Below are positions 53,700 through 64,000 of a stretch of 64,000 nt of DNA, in pieces (position 1 is the first letter of the stretch; every line of letters starts with the position of its first letter). The DNA lies in the NCBI RefSeq assembly GCF_932526225.1, contig NC_064043.1, positions 6,253,501 through 6,317,500 on the forward strand, written 5' to 3'. The notes under the pieces were generated by a model that ran no database searches, was not told where the DNA came from, and worked only from the letters and a program-made list of their open reading frames with translations. Source of the stretch: Nematostella vectensis. Taxonomy: Eukaryota > Cnidaria > Anthozoa > Actiniaria > Edwardsiidae. A program made the translations under genes and the position numbers.

Positions 53700-55752
53700 T
53701 TACTTGTAATAAATAATATCATAAACAGGAAAAAGAAAGGACTCCCCTGATTTCTGAAATTTTACTTCTTTTGTGTGTGTGTGATGGGGGGGGGGGGGGG
53801 GATGTTAATTACACTCGAGTTTTGATACAATGTTTTTTCATCATATCCATATCGCCCTTCTGGAATAATGTTTCGCTTTTTTGCCTCGAGTAACAGCGGC
53901 TTGTCGTGCCGCGACGGGTCATCACAAAAGGATCCACCTCATGATAACCTCCTGCTCACACGAGAATAATTAAGCTATCATTGCTAGACCGCAACAAAAA
54001 AGGCGAACGCAATTAACAAAAGCGGATAACACTTTGTGGTTGGCAATAATGGGAGGCAATATCTGAATTATTTTTTTGTAGGGAATAATTACCCGATTGA
54101 ACTCGCTTTATTTTCAAATGAAGCCTTTATACACCGGCGCCGACAGCAAAATCATTCGGGCTGTGTATTTTTTTTTCTAAATGGCCGATAGAGCCTGAGG
54201 CGAGCACAGGTGGCAGCGTGTTATTAGCTTCTCAATGAATGGCGTGTTCCGGGTTTGTATCCTGACTCTCACTGGAGATTTTTCCCATTTCTTGACTCGA
54301 ATTTGTGTCACAAATGAGTTGAAGCTCTTTCTCCTGTGTTTCCAGTCTTCTTGTATAAGATACACTAAACTGAATCGAAGGGACGCAAAAAACCCTTTCT
54401 CATCAGAACACCCACTCCCTTTTCAACACGATCCCCCTTCCCCCTTTTAAACACAACTTCCCTTCTCAACAGAATACTCTACCCCCTTCTCAACAGAACA
54501 CTCTACCCCCTTCTCAACAGAACACCTCCACCCCCCTTCTCAACAGAACACTCTACCCCCTCCTCAACAGAACACTCTACCCCCTTCTCAACAGAACACC
54601 CCCCCCCCTTCTCAACAGAATACTCTACCCCCTTCTCAACAGAATACTCTACCCCCTTCTCAACAGAACACTCTACCCCCTTCTCAACAGAACACTCTAC
54701 CCCCTTCTCAACAGAACACTCTACCCCCTTCTCAACAGAACACCCTCTCCCCTTCTTATCAGAACACCCTCTCCCCTTCTCGTCAGAAAACCCTCTCCCC
54801 TTCTCGTCAGAACACCCTTTCCCCTTCTCGTCAGAACACCCTCTCCCCTTCTCGTCAGAACACCCTCTCCCCTTCTCGTCAGAACACCCTCTCCCCTTCT
54901 CGTCAGAAAACCCTCTCCCCTTATACCAACAGAACACTGTCCCCTTATCAACCTAACTAATAAAATTATAAACAGGGAAAGGAAAGGATTTCCCTAATTT
55001 CTGAAATTTAACTTATTTCGGGCTTTTTTTGCCTCGAGTAACAGCGGCTTGCCGTGCCGCGACAGGTCATCACAAAAGGATCCACCTTATGATAACCCCT
55101 CGCTCACACTAGAGTAATAATGCTATCATTGCTAGAACGCAACAAAATAGGCGAAAGCAGTTAACAAAGCGGATAACACTTTGTGTTTGGCAATAATGGG
55201 AGGCAATGCCTGAATTATTTATTGGAGGGAATAATCACTCGATTGAACTCGCTTTATTTTCAAAGGAAGTCCGTATACACCGGCGCCGACAGCAAAATCA
55301 TTCGAGCTGTGCATTTTTTTTTCTAAATAGCCGATAGAGCCTGAGGCGAGCACAGGTGGCAGCGTGTTATTAGCTTCTCAATGGTGTGTTCCGGGTTTGT
55401 ATCCTGACTCTCACTGGGGATTTTTCCCATTTCTTGACTCGAATTTGTGTCATGAGTTGAAGCTCTTTCTCTTGATTCCAGTCTTCTCGGGTAAGTTGCA
55501 CTACACTAAACTGAATAAAGGGACGCAAAAGAAACTGTTCCCTGTCTCATCAGAACACTCTTCCTCTTTTTTGTCAGAATACCTCACTTCCTTCTGAACA
55601 GAACACCCTCTCTCCTTTCTCAACAGAACACCCTTCCCCTCTTTTTAACACAACCCCCCCTTCCCCTTTCCTATCAGAACACCCCCCTTCTAAACAGAAC
55701 ACCCTCTCCCATTCTCAACAGAACACCCTCTCCCCTTCTCAACAGTTCCCCC
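53700..55752 (+). repeat. Tandem segmental duplication, two units each ending in a minisatellite
   Basis: Unit A (about 53700-54955) and unit B (about 54956-55752) align from AAACAGG.AAA.GAAAGGA through TAACAGCGGCTTG.CGTGCCG, CACCGGCGCCGACAGCAAAA and TGAGGCGAGCACAGGTGGCA. Each ends with an AACAGAACAC-type C-rich array. Unit A also has a poly-G run (53786-53801) missing from unit B. Confidence 0.85.
54400..54955 (+). repeat. 23-24-bp C-rich minisatellite
   Basis: Two homogenised blocks: CCCCTTCTCAACAGAACACT(CTA) to about 54740, then CCCCTTCTCGTCAGAACACC(CTCT) to about 54930. A shorter, diverged relative ends unit B at 55540-55752. Gly/Lys/Cys ORFs on the minus strand are artefacts. Confidence 0.9.
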
Positions 55753-56659
55753 CGGAATTCACCTGTCCTGTTACAGTTGGTTATATTAAAATGCTAATGT
55801 TTGTATTTTCGCGTCCGCCTAAAACTTAGTCATTGTCGTTTGGAAAATAGCGTCGTCCAAATACAATCCAATACATTGAATACGCGCTTTTCCCCAACAA
55901 TAAGTTTCGGATGGCACGAAACTGCAAAGACAATTGTAAGAAATCGGTTTTTATTCAAATGATTTGTTTCTCTTCTTAATTCACGTAGTGGCAGTCCTAG
56001 TCTTAATGTGGCGCGTACTCAAACACAGCAGGACACATTCCTTCCGATGTCATTAGGATCTGCACACAAGGCAAATGACTTCAGTAATAAAACGATGGAG
56101 TAAATGGCGTTATACGCCAACATTGCGGAAAGAGGGGTCAAATCTTGTCAGGACTCAGTTTCACATTTATATCGAGGCTGGAAAATCGCGCCAACTTGCA
56201 AGTTACCGATTTGCGTGTTAAGCCTATGTTCAATGACGAGTTTTAAGGTAACCGGTAAAAAATCTTCTTAACGACTCAAGTAGAAAAGTATGCATGAAAA
56301 CATTTAATAACGAATCCGTAATGTGAACGCCATTTTCAACCATGACGTAAATAAAGTAAATATGATATGGTCAATATGTACCTAAATCCTTTTCACTTTT
56401 TTAACTAATTTTCAGCTTATTCGCAGATTGTTTCTAAGATACCTGAAAATTGCACAATAATTTCGCTGTGGTCTCTACACTTTAAAGGTTTTATTTGTCT
56501 CACAGGCCTTTTAACCGTACTTACAGTGCTTCGAGGATAAAGTCAGTCGCATTTTAAATTCAACATGGCAGTGGCAGATTTCTGAGATGACTACCAATTT
56601 GTAGAAAAAAGCCTTAAAGTTGTTAGAGCGCAAGCCAAACATTTGTTGGAGCTCGAACG
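55753..56659. other. Intergenic upstream of GPCR 2
   Basis: No recognised features; presumably contains the promoter of the GPCR at 56660. Confidence 0.5.
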
Positions 56660-57562
56660 ATGCAGCGGGCCAACAGCTATATCTCCCTAGTGGCGACGCC
56701 GTTTATTCTTGTGGGAAACATTCTGGTGTTTATCTCTGTCTTCGGCAAAAAGAGGCAGATGCGCACGTTTACGAGCATTCTCCTGGCAAACCTCGCAGCT
56801 GCCGATTTCTGCTTCGGACTTGTGGAGTCCCTCAAGGCTCTGACCTTTCAAATAACAACCCGCAACTTCAAGTCCGGATTCTTCTGCAGGGTTACTGGGT
56901 ATATCACGTTCATCACGCTTGTCGTGTCTATCGGGACGTTAACCGTGATCGCACACGCGAGACACTCTGCTGTTATTTCCCCTTTGCGCTTTAGGCGACA
57001 CCGTAGTCGGTGCAACATTGTTTTCATAGTCGTCTCGACTTGGCTGACAGCGTTGGTCTTCACGTGTCCTATAGTACTTCTATCCCGCACAACAACAGGC
57101 ATTGGAAAGCGAAACTGCGCGGTCTCTCCTGTAAGTCTGCAATACGGTATATACCATGTGTGTATTGGGTTATTGGGGATCCTAGTGCCCTGCTCCGTTA
57201 CAGGATATTGCTATATCAAAGTAATTCATAAGCTCTGGTATCCACAAAGTATAATCCGTGCATCAGGACACACTGTTTATCGGTCTCGTAAGAGGTTAAT
57301 CAAGCTGCTAATTCTGATGACAACACTGTTTTTCACTTGCTGGATGGCTCTGTGCGTCCAACAAGTGCTCTTTATTGTTGATATGTATAGTGATTCTCTA
57401 GAGATCACGTGCTTTTTCCTGCTTCACGTGAACGCTTGCTGTAACCCTGTGGTGTACTCGCTACATAATCCAAAGCTCAGGAAATGCATGAACCGACTTG
57501 TGCATCATAAACGTGTTCGCACGAGCCCTCCGCGTGCTGTACACGTGCTCGCAATGACGTAG
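56660..57562 (+). CDS. Divergent class A GPCR
   Basis: Intronless, 300 aa, with a very short extracellular N-terminus. Seven hydrophobic segments. Conserved: Asn20 (GNILVF), Asp49 (LAAADF), Cys76 and Cys153 pair, Trp128 (TM4), NPVVY at 262-266. Altered: the DRY position reads Ala100-Arg101-His102, and CWxP reads Cys227-Trp228-Met229-Ala230, so the TM6 proline is missing. Cnidarians have large lineage-specific class A families with such changes. The ligand is unknown and no close family could be named. The chosen ATG is 5' of TM1 and leaves room for only about eight residues, so an upstream coding exon is possible. Confidence 0.85.
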   Translation: MQRANSYISLVATPFILVGNILVFISVFGKKRQMRTFTSILLANLAAADFCFGLVESLKALTFQITTRNFKSGFFCRVTGYITFITLVVSIGTLTVIAHARHSAVISPLRFRRHRSRCNIVFIVVSTWLTALVFTCPIVLLSRTTTGIGKRNCAVSPVSLQYGIYHVCIGLLGILVPCSVTGYCYIKVIHKLWYPQSIIRASGHTVYRSRKRLIKLLILMTTLFFTCWMALCVQQVLFIVDMYSDSLEITCFFLLHVNACCNPVVYSLHNPKLRKCMNRLVHHKRVRTSPPRAVHVLAMT

Positions 57563-59766
57563 ACGTGATTGTACGATTCCTTAAAGAACGTCGACCACCC
57601 ACTCCTTTGTTATTGTCTATCCTCGAAAATACAGCGGTTAATTCGCAAGGAAGCTTCAAAATCACAATCTACGAATTACTCGCTTGAATTAGCCAATGAA
57701 AATGGATGTTTTATGTGACTCGCTATTGAGCGGGAGCATAAAATGGCGGCGTGATTGGCCTTATTTAACAGCGGGCTAAATCATCCATATCGAATGATTT
57801 AGTACAAGGCGACCTTCTTTGGCATCTGTTTAATGATCTTTAAAAAAGAAATGAATATTTTGCATTGGTGTAACCTTCGCGATGCACACAAGTTAACACG
57901 AGCAGTCACCAAGATAGTCACGTGTCCGCGGCTGGTTATGAGCAGAAGTTGGCAAGGTCACACTGTTTCTCGGCAAGTCTACGTTCTCAAGTACCTTTTG
58001 CATGTCCTACACCGACGTGACACCAGAACGTGGTTGATAAACCCGATTTATTAAGAACACAGGCCGATAACCATAATCATGCATAATGTCAAATGTAAAA
58101 TGCAGGCACGCGTAGAGTCCCACACCCGTGCATATTAGAGATCTCACTAAAAGTCATATAAAAAAATTAACAAAAAAGAGGAAGTAAGCCTCTGTTATTT
58201 CAGCTTCAATTTTTGAAAAAAAAATTTATGACAGGAAAATACCGTGACCAAGTCGACATCTTAAGGGTGTACTGACATTAGTGTTGCTCAGTAACGACGT
58301 TGCTACGCTGGTGGCGTTGAGCGCGCTCGTAAACATAACACGGAATTCGTCATTCGCAAGCTTTCCTGAAGCAAAAGAAACAAAAAAAATATGCGTTTCA
58401 AGTTCCCCAAAATTGACTTTAAGTTGATCTCAGCCTTTTCGGGTTATGATATTTCCCATATTTTGTGAAAACGAAGATTTCCATCATGTCATGATAGAAA
58501 TTGAAAAAGTATTTTAAAATCCTGATGCAGCGCGCGCTACTTTGAAATACGATTTTCAGTGCGTGCGCGAGCGTTTGCAACCGGCGGTGTTTGCAGCTCG
58601 CAAAAGTAGTGAAAATTGAAAACTTTGGCTTCGAAAAGGTTGGCTTGACTAAATCTTCGCTGTATCGTTCCTTTGAAGTGTAAATACCACGAAACACTAT
58701 TGGGATTTGTCTTTAAACTTTATTTCAATTTCATCATGTGAGATATCAGTGTGTCTGAGCAGGCCGAATGTGCACGCGCGGGCTTTGTATCACTTCCGGT
58801 TCTGCGTTTTCTAAAAAAGCTTTATTTTGTCCCCAAATTATTTCAAAACGCAATATTTTTTCTGCATTCCTTTTTATTAAAATCTCCTTCATATAGCCAA
58901 GCATGGATTTAACGTTAATCTAACAGAAACCAAAATTATATCAAATAATCTGGATTTCAGGACCTTTAAAAAATGATAAAAAAAACCAATTACTCAATAA
59001 TTTGTAAAACGCATGCTTGGCTGAATGCACTCACCCCTCAAGATTCATAAAGCGTATTCTATATTTGTTTTCGAGCAATTTTACTTGAAATATGTGCTTT
59101 TATCTATATCTATGACGTCACGGGGTAACGTCATCATAATAGTCAGCACGCTTTTGTTGGTCAACTAGGCAAATATCAGACCCTTGTGACTTTCTACAAC
59201 GCTTTTATGCTATATTCAATTTTCCTTAGCAACAAACGCAGTACACCCTCAAACTACCCTTGTTGAATCCTGACTATTCTATGTACTTTTTGCTTGTAGC
59301 TGAACCCTGGTGAGAACTGTTTCTTGTCTTCTAAGACTAAATATTGTTCGAGTCCGTTCACCATAGATGTACTATGTACTTGTCACGCAGGGTTAAGTCA
59401 CACTTTTAGTAAAGACATACATGTATTTATCATCTAGAAATTATACACTGATCGGCTGTCAGCATAAGCATATTGAAGTCCAAGGGACAACTAAAAGCAT
59501 TTTGACAGGGAAATATAAAACACTCGCATAGAAATTGCTTAGCCAAGCAGTTCCTATTTTTAGTAGATTGACCTTTTGCTCGGGGAAACTTATAGGCGTG
59601 CCGCGTCTCTTTTCAAAGGTCTTTGACAATCGGGATTTGGCCACCAATTCTCGTTTCGCACTTCTCAACAAACGAAGGAAAGTTATGTCTGAGTTCACAC
59701 AAGGTTTACCCTAAGTAGGATTCACACCTGGCCGTCGGCGGAATTAAGTTTTAGTACGGTTTAAGA

Positions 59767-59847
59767 TTTTGAGTTAAAAAATGATTGGAATGCTGTCAAT
59801 CATAATATTTTAGTTAAAAAATGATTGGAATGCTGTTAATCATTATA
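59767..59847 (+). repeat. 40-bp tandem duplication
   Basis: Two copies of a unit containing AGTTAAAAAATGATTGGAAT then GCTGT.AATCAT. Confidence 0.9.
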
Positions 59848-59937
59848 GTCACGTGTGTAGCTTGCCATGCGCACTAGCAGTGAAACAAGTTAGTGTGTGA
59901 CATCCGTAGTCAGTAGCAACATTGTAAACATTACGTG

Positions 59938-60110
59938 AGTCACGGTAGCCCAAGGGTAACCGACTAGCACACCCACGTAGGAAGGTCGTCCCTCGAACAC
60001 CCATTGGTTAAACCCTTATCCAAACAGTGCTAAAAGCCCTTTGGGATGTCAATGTCAGTTATCCTAAAGGACATGCCATCTTAGTAGCATATAAATATGG
60101 GTGCGTACCG
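59938..60110 (+). mobile_element. Possible tRNA-derived SINE
   Basis: TAGCCCAAGGG (59946-59956) fits the A-box consensus, and CCTCGAACAC about 45 bp downstream is B-box-like at tRNA spacing. The rest is unlike any tRNA. No second copy in the window. Confidence 0.3.
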
Positions 60111-60442
60111 AAGTCCCAACTCACTTTAGACTTAAGAACTTGAAGAGACACCTGTAAGACTCTCACTTCTGGTGATAGGCGCGCTTAAGACAGCTCCATA
60201 ATTCCATAATAGCATATTGGCATATAATATTGACAAAGCGCCGACAATTCAAAATGCCGAATTAGACAAGAGGCGATTTATAAAAACACGGAGAGGGAGT
60301 AACGGCTTGCTATGAAAATAAGCTGCACTGTCTCACATTACGTAAAAAATTGAAAGGGAAAAAATGTACAAAAGCAAAAAAACTGGTCTTGGAACTGGTG
60401 ATGTAGTCCATGACGCAACACGATGTATATCACGTGACTTAC

Positions 60443-60678
60443 CTTTGACACGGAGGTACGTGGTCTGGGAGCTGGTACCGAGTGAGTTAGACACAGTGCA
60501 CGTTTAGCCGCCCGCCTGCGCTGAGGTCACGTGACTCAGCACCAGGTCCGTGTGGGAGTTGGTGGTTCGTCTCAGCACCTCGCCCTTGCGTGTCCACGTG
60601 GTGGTTATGGGCGTGTCGCCGGCTTGTAGGCGATGACTTCTGGGACAGCATCGAGGAAACCTGGAGCGCCGAGAACCT
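60443..60678 (-). pseudogene. Decayed immunoglobulin-domain exon
   Basis: Read on the minus strand, the 3' part encodes the last strands of an I-set/V-type Ig domain: AGDTPITTTWTRKGEVL, then HTDLVLSHVTSAQAGG, then TCTVSNSLGTSSQTTYLRVK. In the G-x-Y-x-C motif the Tyr codon is TAA, a nonsense change. The segment upstream (APGFLDAVPEV) is in another frame, and the B-strand Cys region appears deleted. Borders are still exon-like: acceptor CCGGCAG at the right edge, donor GTAAGT at the left. No partner exons seen. It looks like a remnant of a multi-Ig cell-surface gene. Confidence 0.65.
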
Positions 60679-62150
60679 CTGCCGGGAATAAAAGAATATG
60701 GTAATTCGTCCTTGAGGCAATATTTCTAGTGATTGGCAGTCCGCATAACACCCAAAATAGTCCGGGAGTCAGCGCTCAGAAAGGGGGGTTAAAACACGAG
60801 TTGGGTTACTTTTCGTTCATAAGCTGAACGAAATTTTATCCCGCAGGGTTGTTTGAATGTCGATGTTAACGCTCTCTCTGTCTTTGCAACAGTAACTTAT
60901 TCTCACCACAACCCATTGTCATGTCGGAGCAATCTAAGTTATGGAAAGTGTCCGCTCCTGTCATGGCAATAGGTATGTGGAAAGAAAAAAGGTGGGCGTG
61001 TTTCAAACGCCACCAAGGGAGGGAGGTTGGTGAAAGTATGTTTCTCTTTCGACCTGCGAAGACTGAAAACCTGCATGAAAGGACCCGCAGACCCAAATGC
61101 ATGCGGAGAGTCCACTGGGATTCTATGATTGGTTAAATTCAGAGCGCTCAGTGACATTCCAATAATTTATGCGGTGGGAATAGTTGTTCTTTTATTAAGT
61201 AATGAGCTTTTGGATCCGAAAGTCAGATTTCAAAATGAAAACGCGAAAAAGTATTGTTTGCAAAATTGACTAGAATTAAACCACCTAAAAGTGTTTATTT
61301 GTCATTCTTGAATAACAGATGGGTTAAAATCAGGCCGGTATTAGTCAACCAGTAATCTGAGGTAACTGGTCCTCGATCTCATTTAGTAATTCTTTTGTCT
61401 TTTGTTATTCATGAGATTTATCTGAAAGAGGTATTTGAAGCTTTCTGCGGCGTAGATCTAATTGTTTAAAAGTTTGTTTTTGCGCGTGTTAAAAATGTTT
61501 CGTATTTGCTGACCGGATCGTCATTTTAGCAATGCTTTCTCGCCTCTGCCACTCGTCCCGCCTCTGCTCATTAATAACAATGTTCCTAGATGGGGGCCAT
61601 ACAGAGCGAGAAGGGGAAAATTTAAACTTGACGATTTGGGAGGGTTGACAATCACCAACAATTTTGCAGTAATCTGGATGTAAATCTATAAGAATACGAT
61701 GTTATGTATTTTGCTGGCTCCAAAAAAATTGTCTTATCAATGTAAGGTCTCTGCCACGCATGCGCTCGTAGCATAAGACGGCTACTGAAGGAGACTATTG
61801 CAAAGTGAGTTGATTCCCTTAAAGGGGCTACGTCACCACTACTGGTCATTCCATATTTGTAAAATATTGGGCCCAGTACCCCAACCCCCAATAAGACCCT
61901 AATTCTTGAAAAAGGATTTTTTTTTTTTACATTGAAGTCAATCCTACGCTAACATTCTTAAAGACAACTTACTGTTTTTATAGCCAGTACATCGTTGCAT
62001 GTTTCCACGTGTATCTTGATGTACTTCGCCTTTATGATCCGATTAAAAAAAAAATTGTGACAGTTCCCAAAAAAACGGAATTTCCTTGAAATGTCTGACA
62101 AGGGGTAAAAACAAAACCAGGTGTAAGTGATATGTGCACTCACTACACCA
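60679..62150. other. Intergenic, no supported gene
   Basis: Short ORFs only. The overlapping frames at 60866-61157 show no domain and have no splice context. Confidence 0.5.
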
Positions 62151-62154
62151 TAGT

Positions 62155-64000
62155 GAAGCTGGCAGGCAACTCAGCAGGCAACTCGGTGAAGTTAGCAGGC
62201 AACTCAAATGTGTTGATTTGTGTAATATCTCGGCAGGTATTTGGCCGATTGTCACGAAATTTTGACACGATTGTACAAAAAGTACTACAAACATATTCAT
62301 GCATGTATGATATCAAATATTATTAATCACGTGACTGTGTGACGTTGAATGTTCCAGCAGGCAAGTCGTTACATCACAATTGTCTCAATATCTACGTCCC
62401 ATTTTCACCGATAGTCATCAAACTTTAACCTAAGTGTACAAATGTAATAACGAAGACAACGCCGTATTAGTCATTCTCATGACGTCATCAATCACGTGAC
62501 CGTGGGAAAAAACATTTTCTCGAGTTCCTATTGAGAAAACATTACGAAACTTTCGAAATATGACAAATAGCACATGGGATTTTACAATCATGAACTTTTA
62601 AAATATGACGCCATCAATCACGTGACCGTGGGAAAAAAATCGATATATAGAGTTCTGACTGAAATAACAGTGAAATCGAAGTACGACAAATTATGTATGT
62701 CGTTATTAAAGCCTCACTTTTTTGGAATGTTTTCGTGATTTACTTTTATACAAACATATAGCAGGCAACTTGACAGTACAGCAGGTAACTCGTGATACAC
62801 TGGGAATATCGTATTCGTCGTTATTAAAGCTTCACTTTTTTGGCATTTGTAAGTGATTAACTCGAATAGAAACATATACTGGAAATATCGTATTCGTCGT
62901 TGTTAAATGTTCACTTTTGGCACTTGCACGTGATTTACACATCTTAACCTGCACTGTAATTCCTACCGTTTCTCTGCCGTATCTACGCGTATTATTTTCG
63001 CTCGATATGGGCCATCGCTTAAGCTCATCGATTATCAGTCACTAACCTAGAGCGCGAATCCTAACAAACTCTCTCTCTACACGACACAATATAAAAACCC
63101 ATACTCAAGGAGCCAACTGTCCAATACTTATATAACCACTATCTATCTTCTATTTGCCATCATTGATTTGTCCCCTGCACGCTTTCAGATATTATTCCTC
63201 ACCGGTCTTGTTATTGACTTGATTTTTCACAAGCTCACATTACACTCACAGGAAATTATCAACAGGTAATTATCACCCTCGTTCAAAGGTCAAATACACT
63301 GTTCTGCCCTAACTCCAAGCCCGTTTTCTACATTTCATTTATAGCCACAACTCTTAACTAACATCCCCAATGCAATACACCATATATAATAGCCATAATT
63401 GCACACTTTAATCCACGCACTAACGTCTATCACCATACATTTTATAACCCCACACAGCCGCCTCGGTACGAATACCAGATTTAAATGTTCACTTTTAGGC
63501 AGTTGTAAGTGATTTACTCTTATAAAAACATATAGCAGGCAACTCGACAGTACAGCAGGTAACTCGTTATGCGCTGAGAATATCGTATTCGTCGTCATTC
63601 AAGCTTCACTTTTTTGGAATTTGTACGTGATTTACTTTAATAAAAACATATAGCAGGCAACTTGACAGTACAGCAGGTAACTCGTTATGCACTGGTAATA
63701 TTGTATTCTCCGTTGTTTAAGCTTCACTTTTTAGGCGGTTGTAAGTGATTTACTCTTATAAAAACATATAGCAGGCAACTCGACAGTACAGCAGGTAACT
63801 CGTTATGCACTGGGAATATTGTATTCTCCGTTGTTTAAGCTTCACTTTTTAGGCAGTTGTAAGTGATTTACTCTTATAAAAACAAATAGCAGGCAACTCG
63901 ACAGTACAGCAGGTAACTCGTTATGCGCTGGGAATATCGTATTCGTCGTCATTCAAGCTTCACTTTTTTGGAATTTGTACGTGATTTACTTTAATAAAAA
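62155..64000 (+). repeat. Satellite of about 119-bp units, running off the window
   Basis: The unit contains CTTCACTTTTTTGG, GTAAGTGATTTACT, AAAACATATAGCAGGCAACT, CGACAGTACAGCAGGTAACT and GGGAATATCGTATTCGTCGT. Complete copies lie at 62690-62935 and 63475-64000. Related AGCAGGCAACTC monomers appear at 62157-62210. About 530 bp of unrelated sequence (62945-63475) interrupts the array. The array continues beyond 64000. Confidence 0.85.

Larger units (their letters stand above)
57563..60442. other. Intergenic, no supported gene
   Basis: Holds a perfect CRE (TGACGTCA) at 59113-59120, a 40-bp tandem duplication (59767-59847) and a possible SINE (59938-60110). A stretch at 57684-57760 resembles 16028-16100. 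No coding evidence. Confidence 0.55.

Noticed and set aside
54503..54951. Minus-strand ORFs of repeated KGRGCSDE and EGVLTRRG
   Set aside because: Frame artefacts of the 24-bp C-rich minisatellite.

Overview
This is a eukaryotic nuclear sequence: AT-rich, with spliced genes carrying short introns (about 60 to 2,200 bp, GT-AG borders), AATAAA signals, non-autonomous DNA transposons, a 5'-truncated LINE and many minisatellites. The protein-coding genes are metazoan (calnexin, TTI2, GH35 beta-galactosidase, rhodopsin-class GPCRs, CCN-type VWC modules). An anthozoan cnidarian, perhaps Nematostella, is my best guess from gene style and repeats. It is inference; no taxonomic marker was searched.

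Layout. 1-310 (-): start of a small secreted cysteine-rich protein cut by the window edge, with a TATA box just upstream. 3.8-9.4 kb (-): eight-exon gene for a secreted protein of five CCN-like VWC modules, all introns phase 1. 9.4-18.8 kb: gene-poor, with a purine-rich block and tandem repeats. 18.8-27.4 kb (-): complete 13-exon TTI2 (477 aa), a subunit of the TTT co-chaperone for PIKK kinases, with a TISU-type start. 28.4-30.4 kb (-): intronless GH35 beta-galactosidase. 30.9-48.3 kb (+): complete 19-exon calnexin (599 aa), head-to-head with the beta-galactosidase across about 500 bp. 49.3-50.0 kb: LINE ORF2 tail. 51.1-52.3 and 56.7-57.6 kb (+): two intronless class A GPCRs. 60.4-60.7 kb (-): decayed Ig-domain exon. 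62.2-64 kb: satellite running off the end.

Main observation. The calnexin gene has tandem duplications at four separate exon-intron junctions. Intron 3 has about 25 copies of a 39-bp unit that duplicates the end of exon 3 plus its 5' splice site. Intron 11 has three copies of the exon 11 end plus donor. Intron 13 has copies of the intron end plus the start of exon 14. Intron 16 is about 2 kb of a 48-bp unit containing the exon 17 acceptor tract. No other array in the window abuts a splice site this way. Calnexin introns also host a young Mutator-like element (79-bp perfect TIRs, 9-bp target duplication), a 1.8-kb TA-flanked element and several MITEs.

The genes do not form a functional pathway together. 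The one plausible regulatory link is the calnexin/beta-galactosidase divergent promoter, since both products are made in the secretory pathway and an ER-stress-element-like motif lies between them. All exon coordinates were read by eye from ORFs, splice consensus and phase; each of the three complete multi-exon models sums to a whole number of codons ending in a stop.
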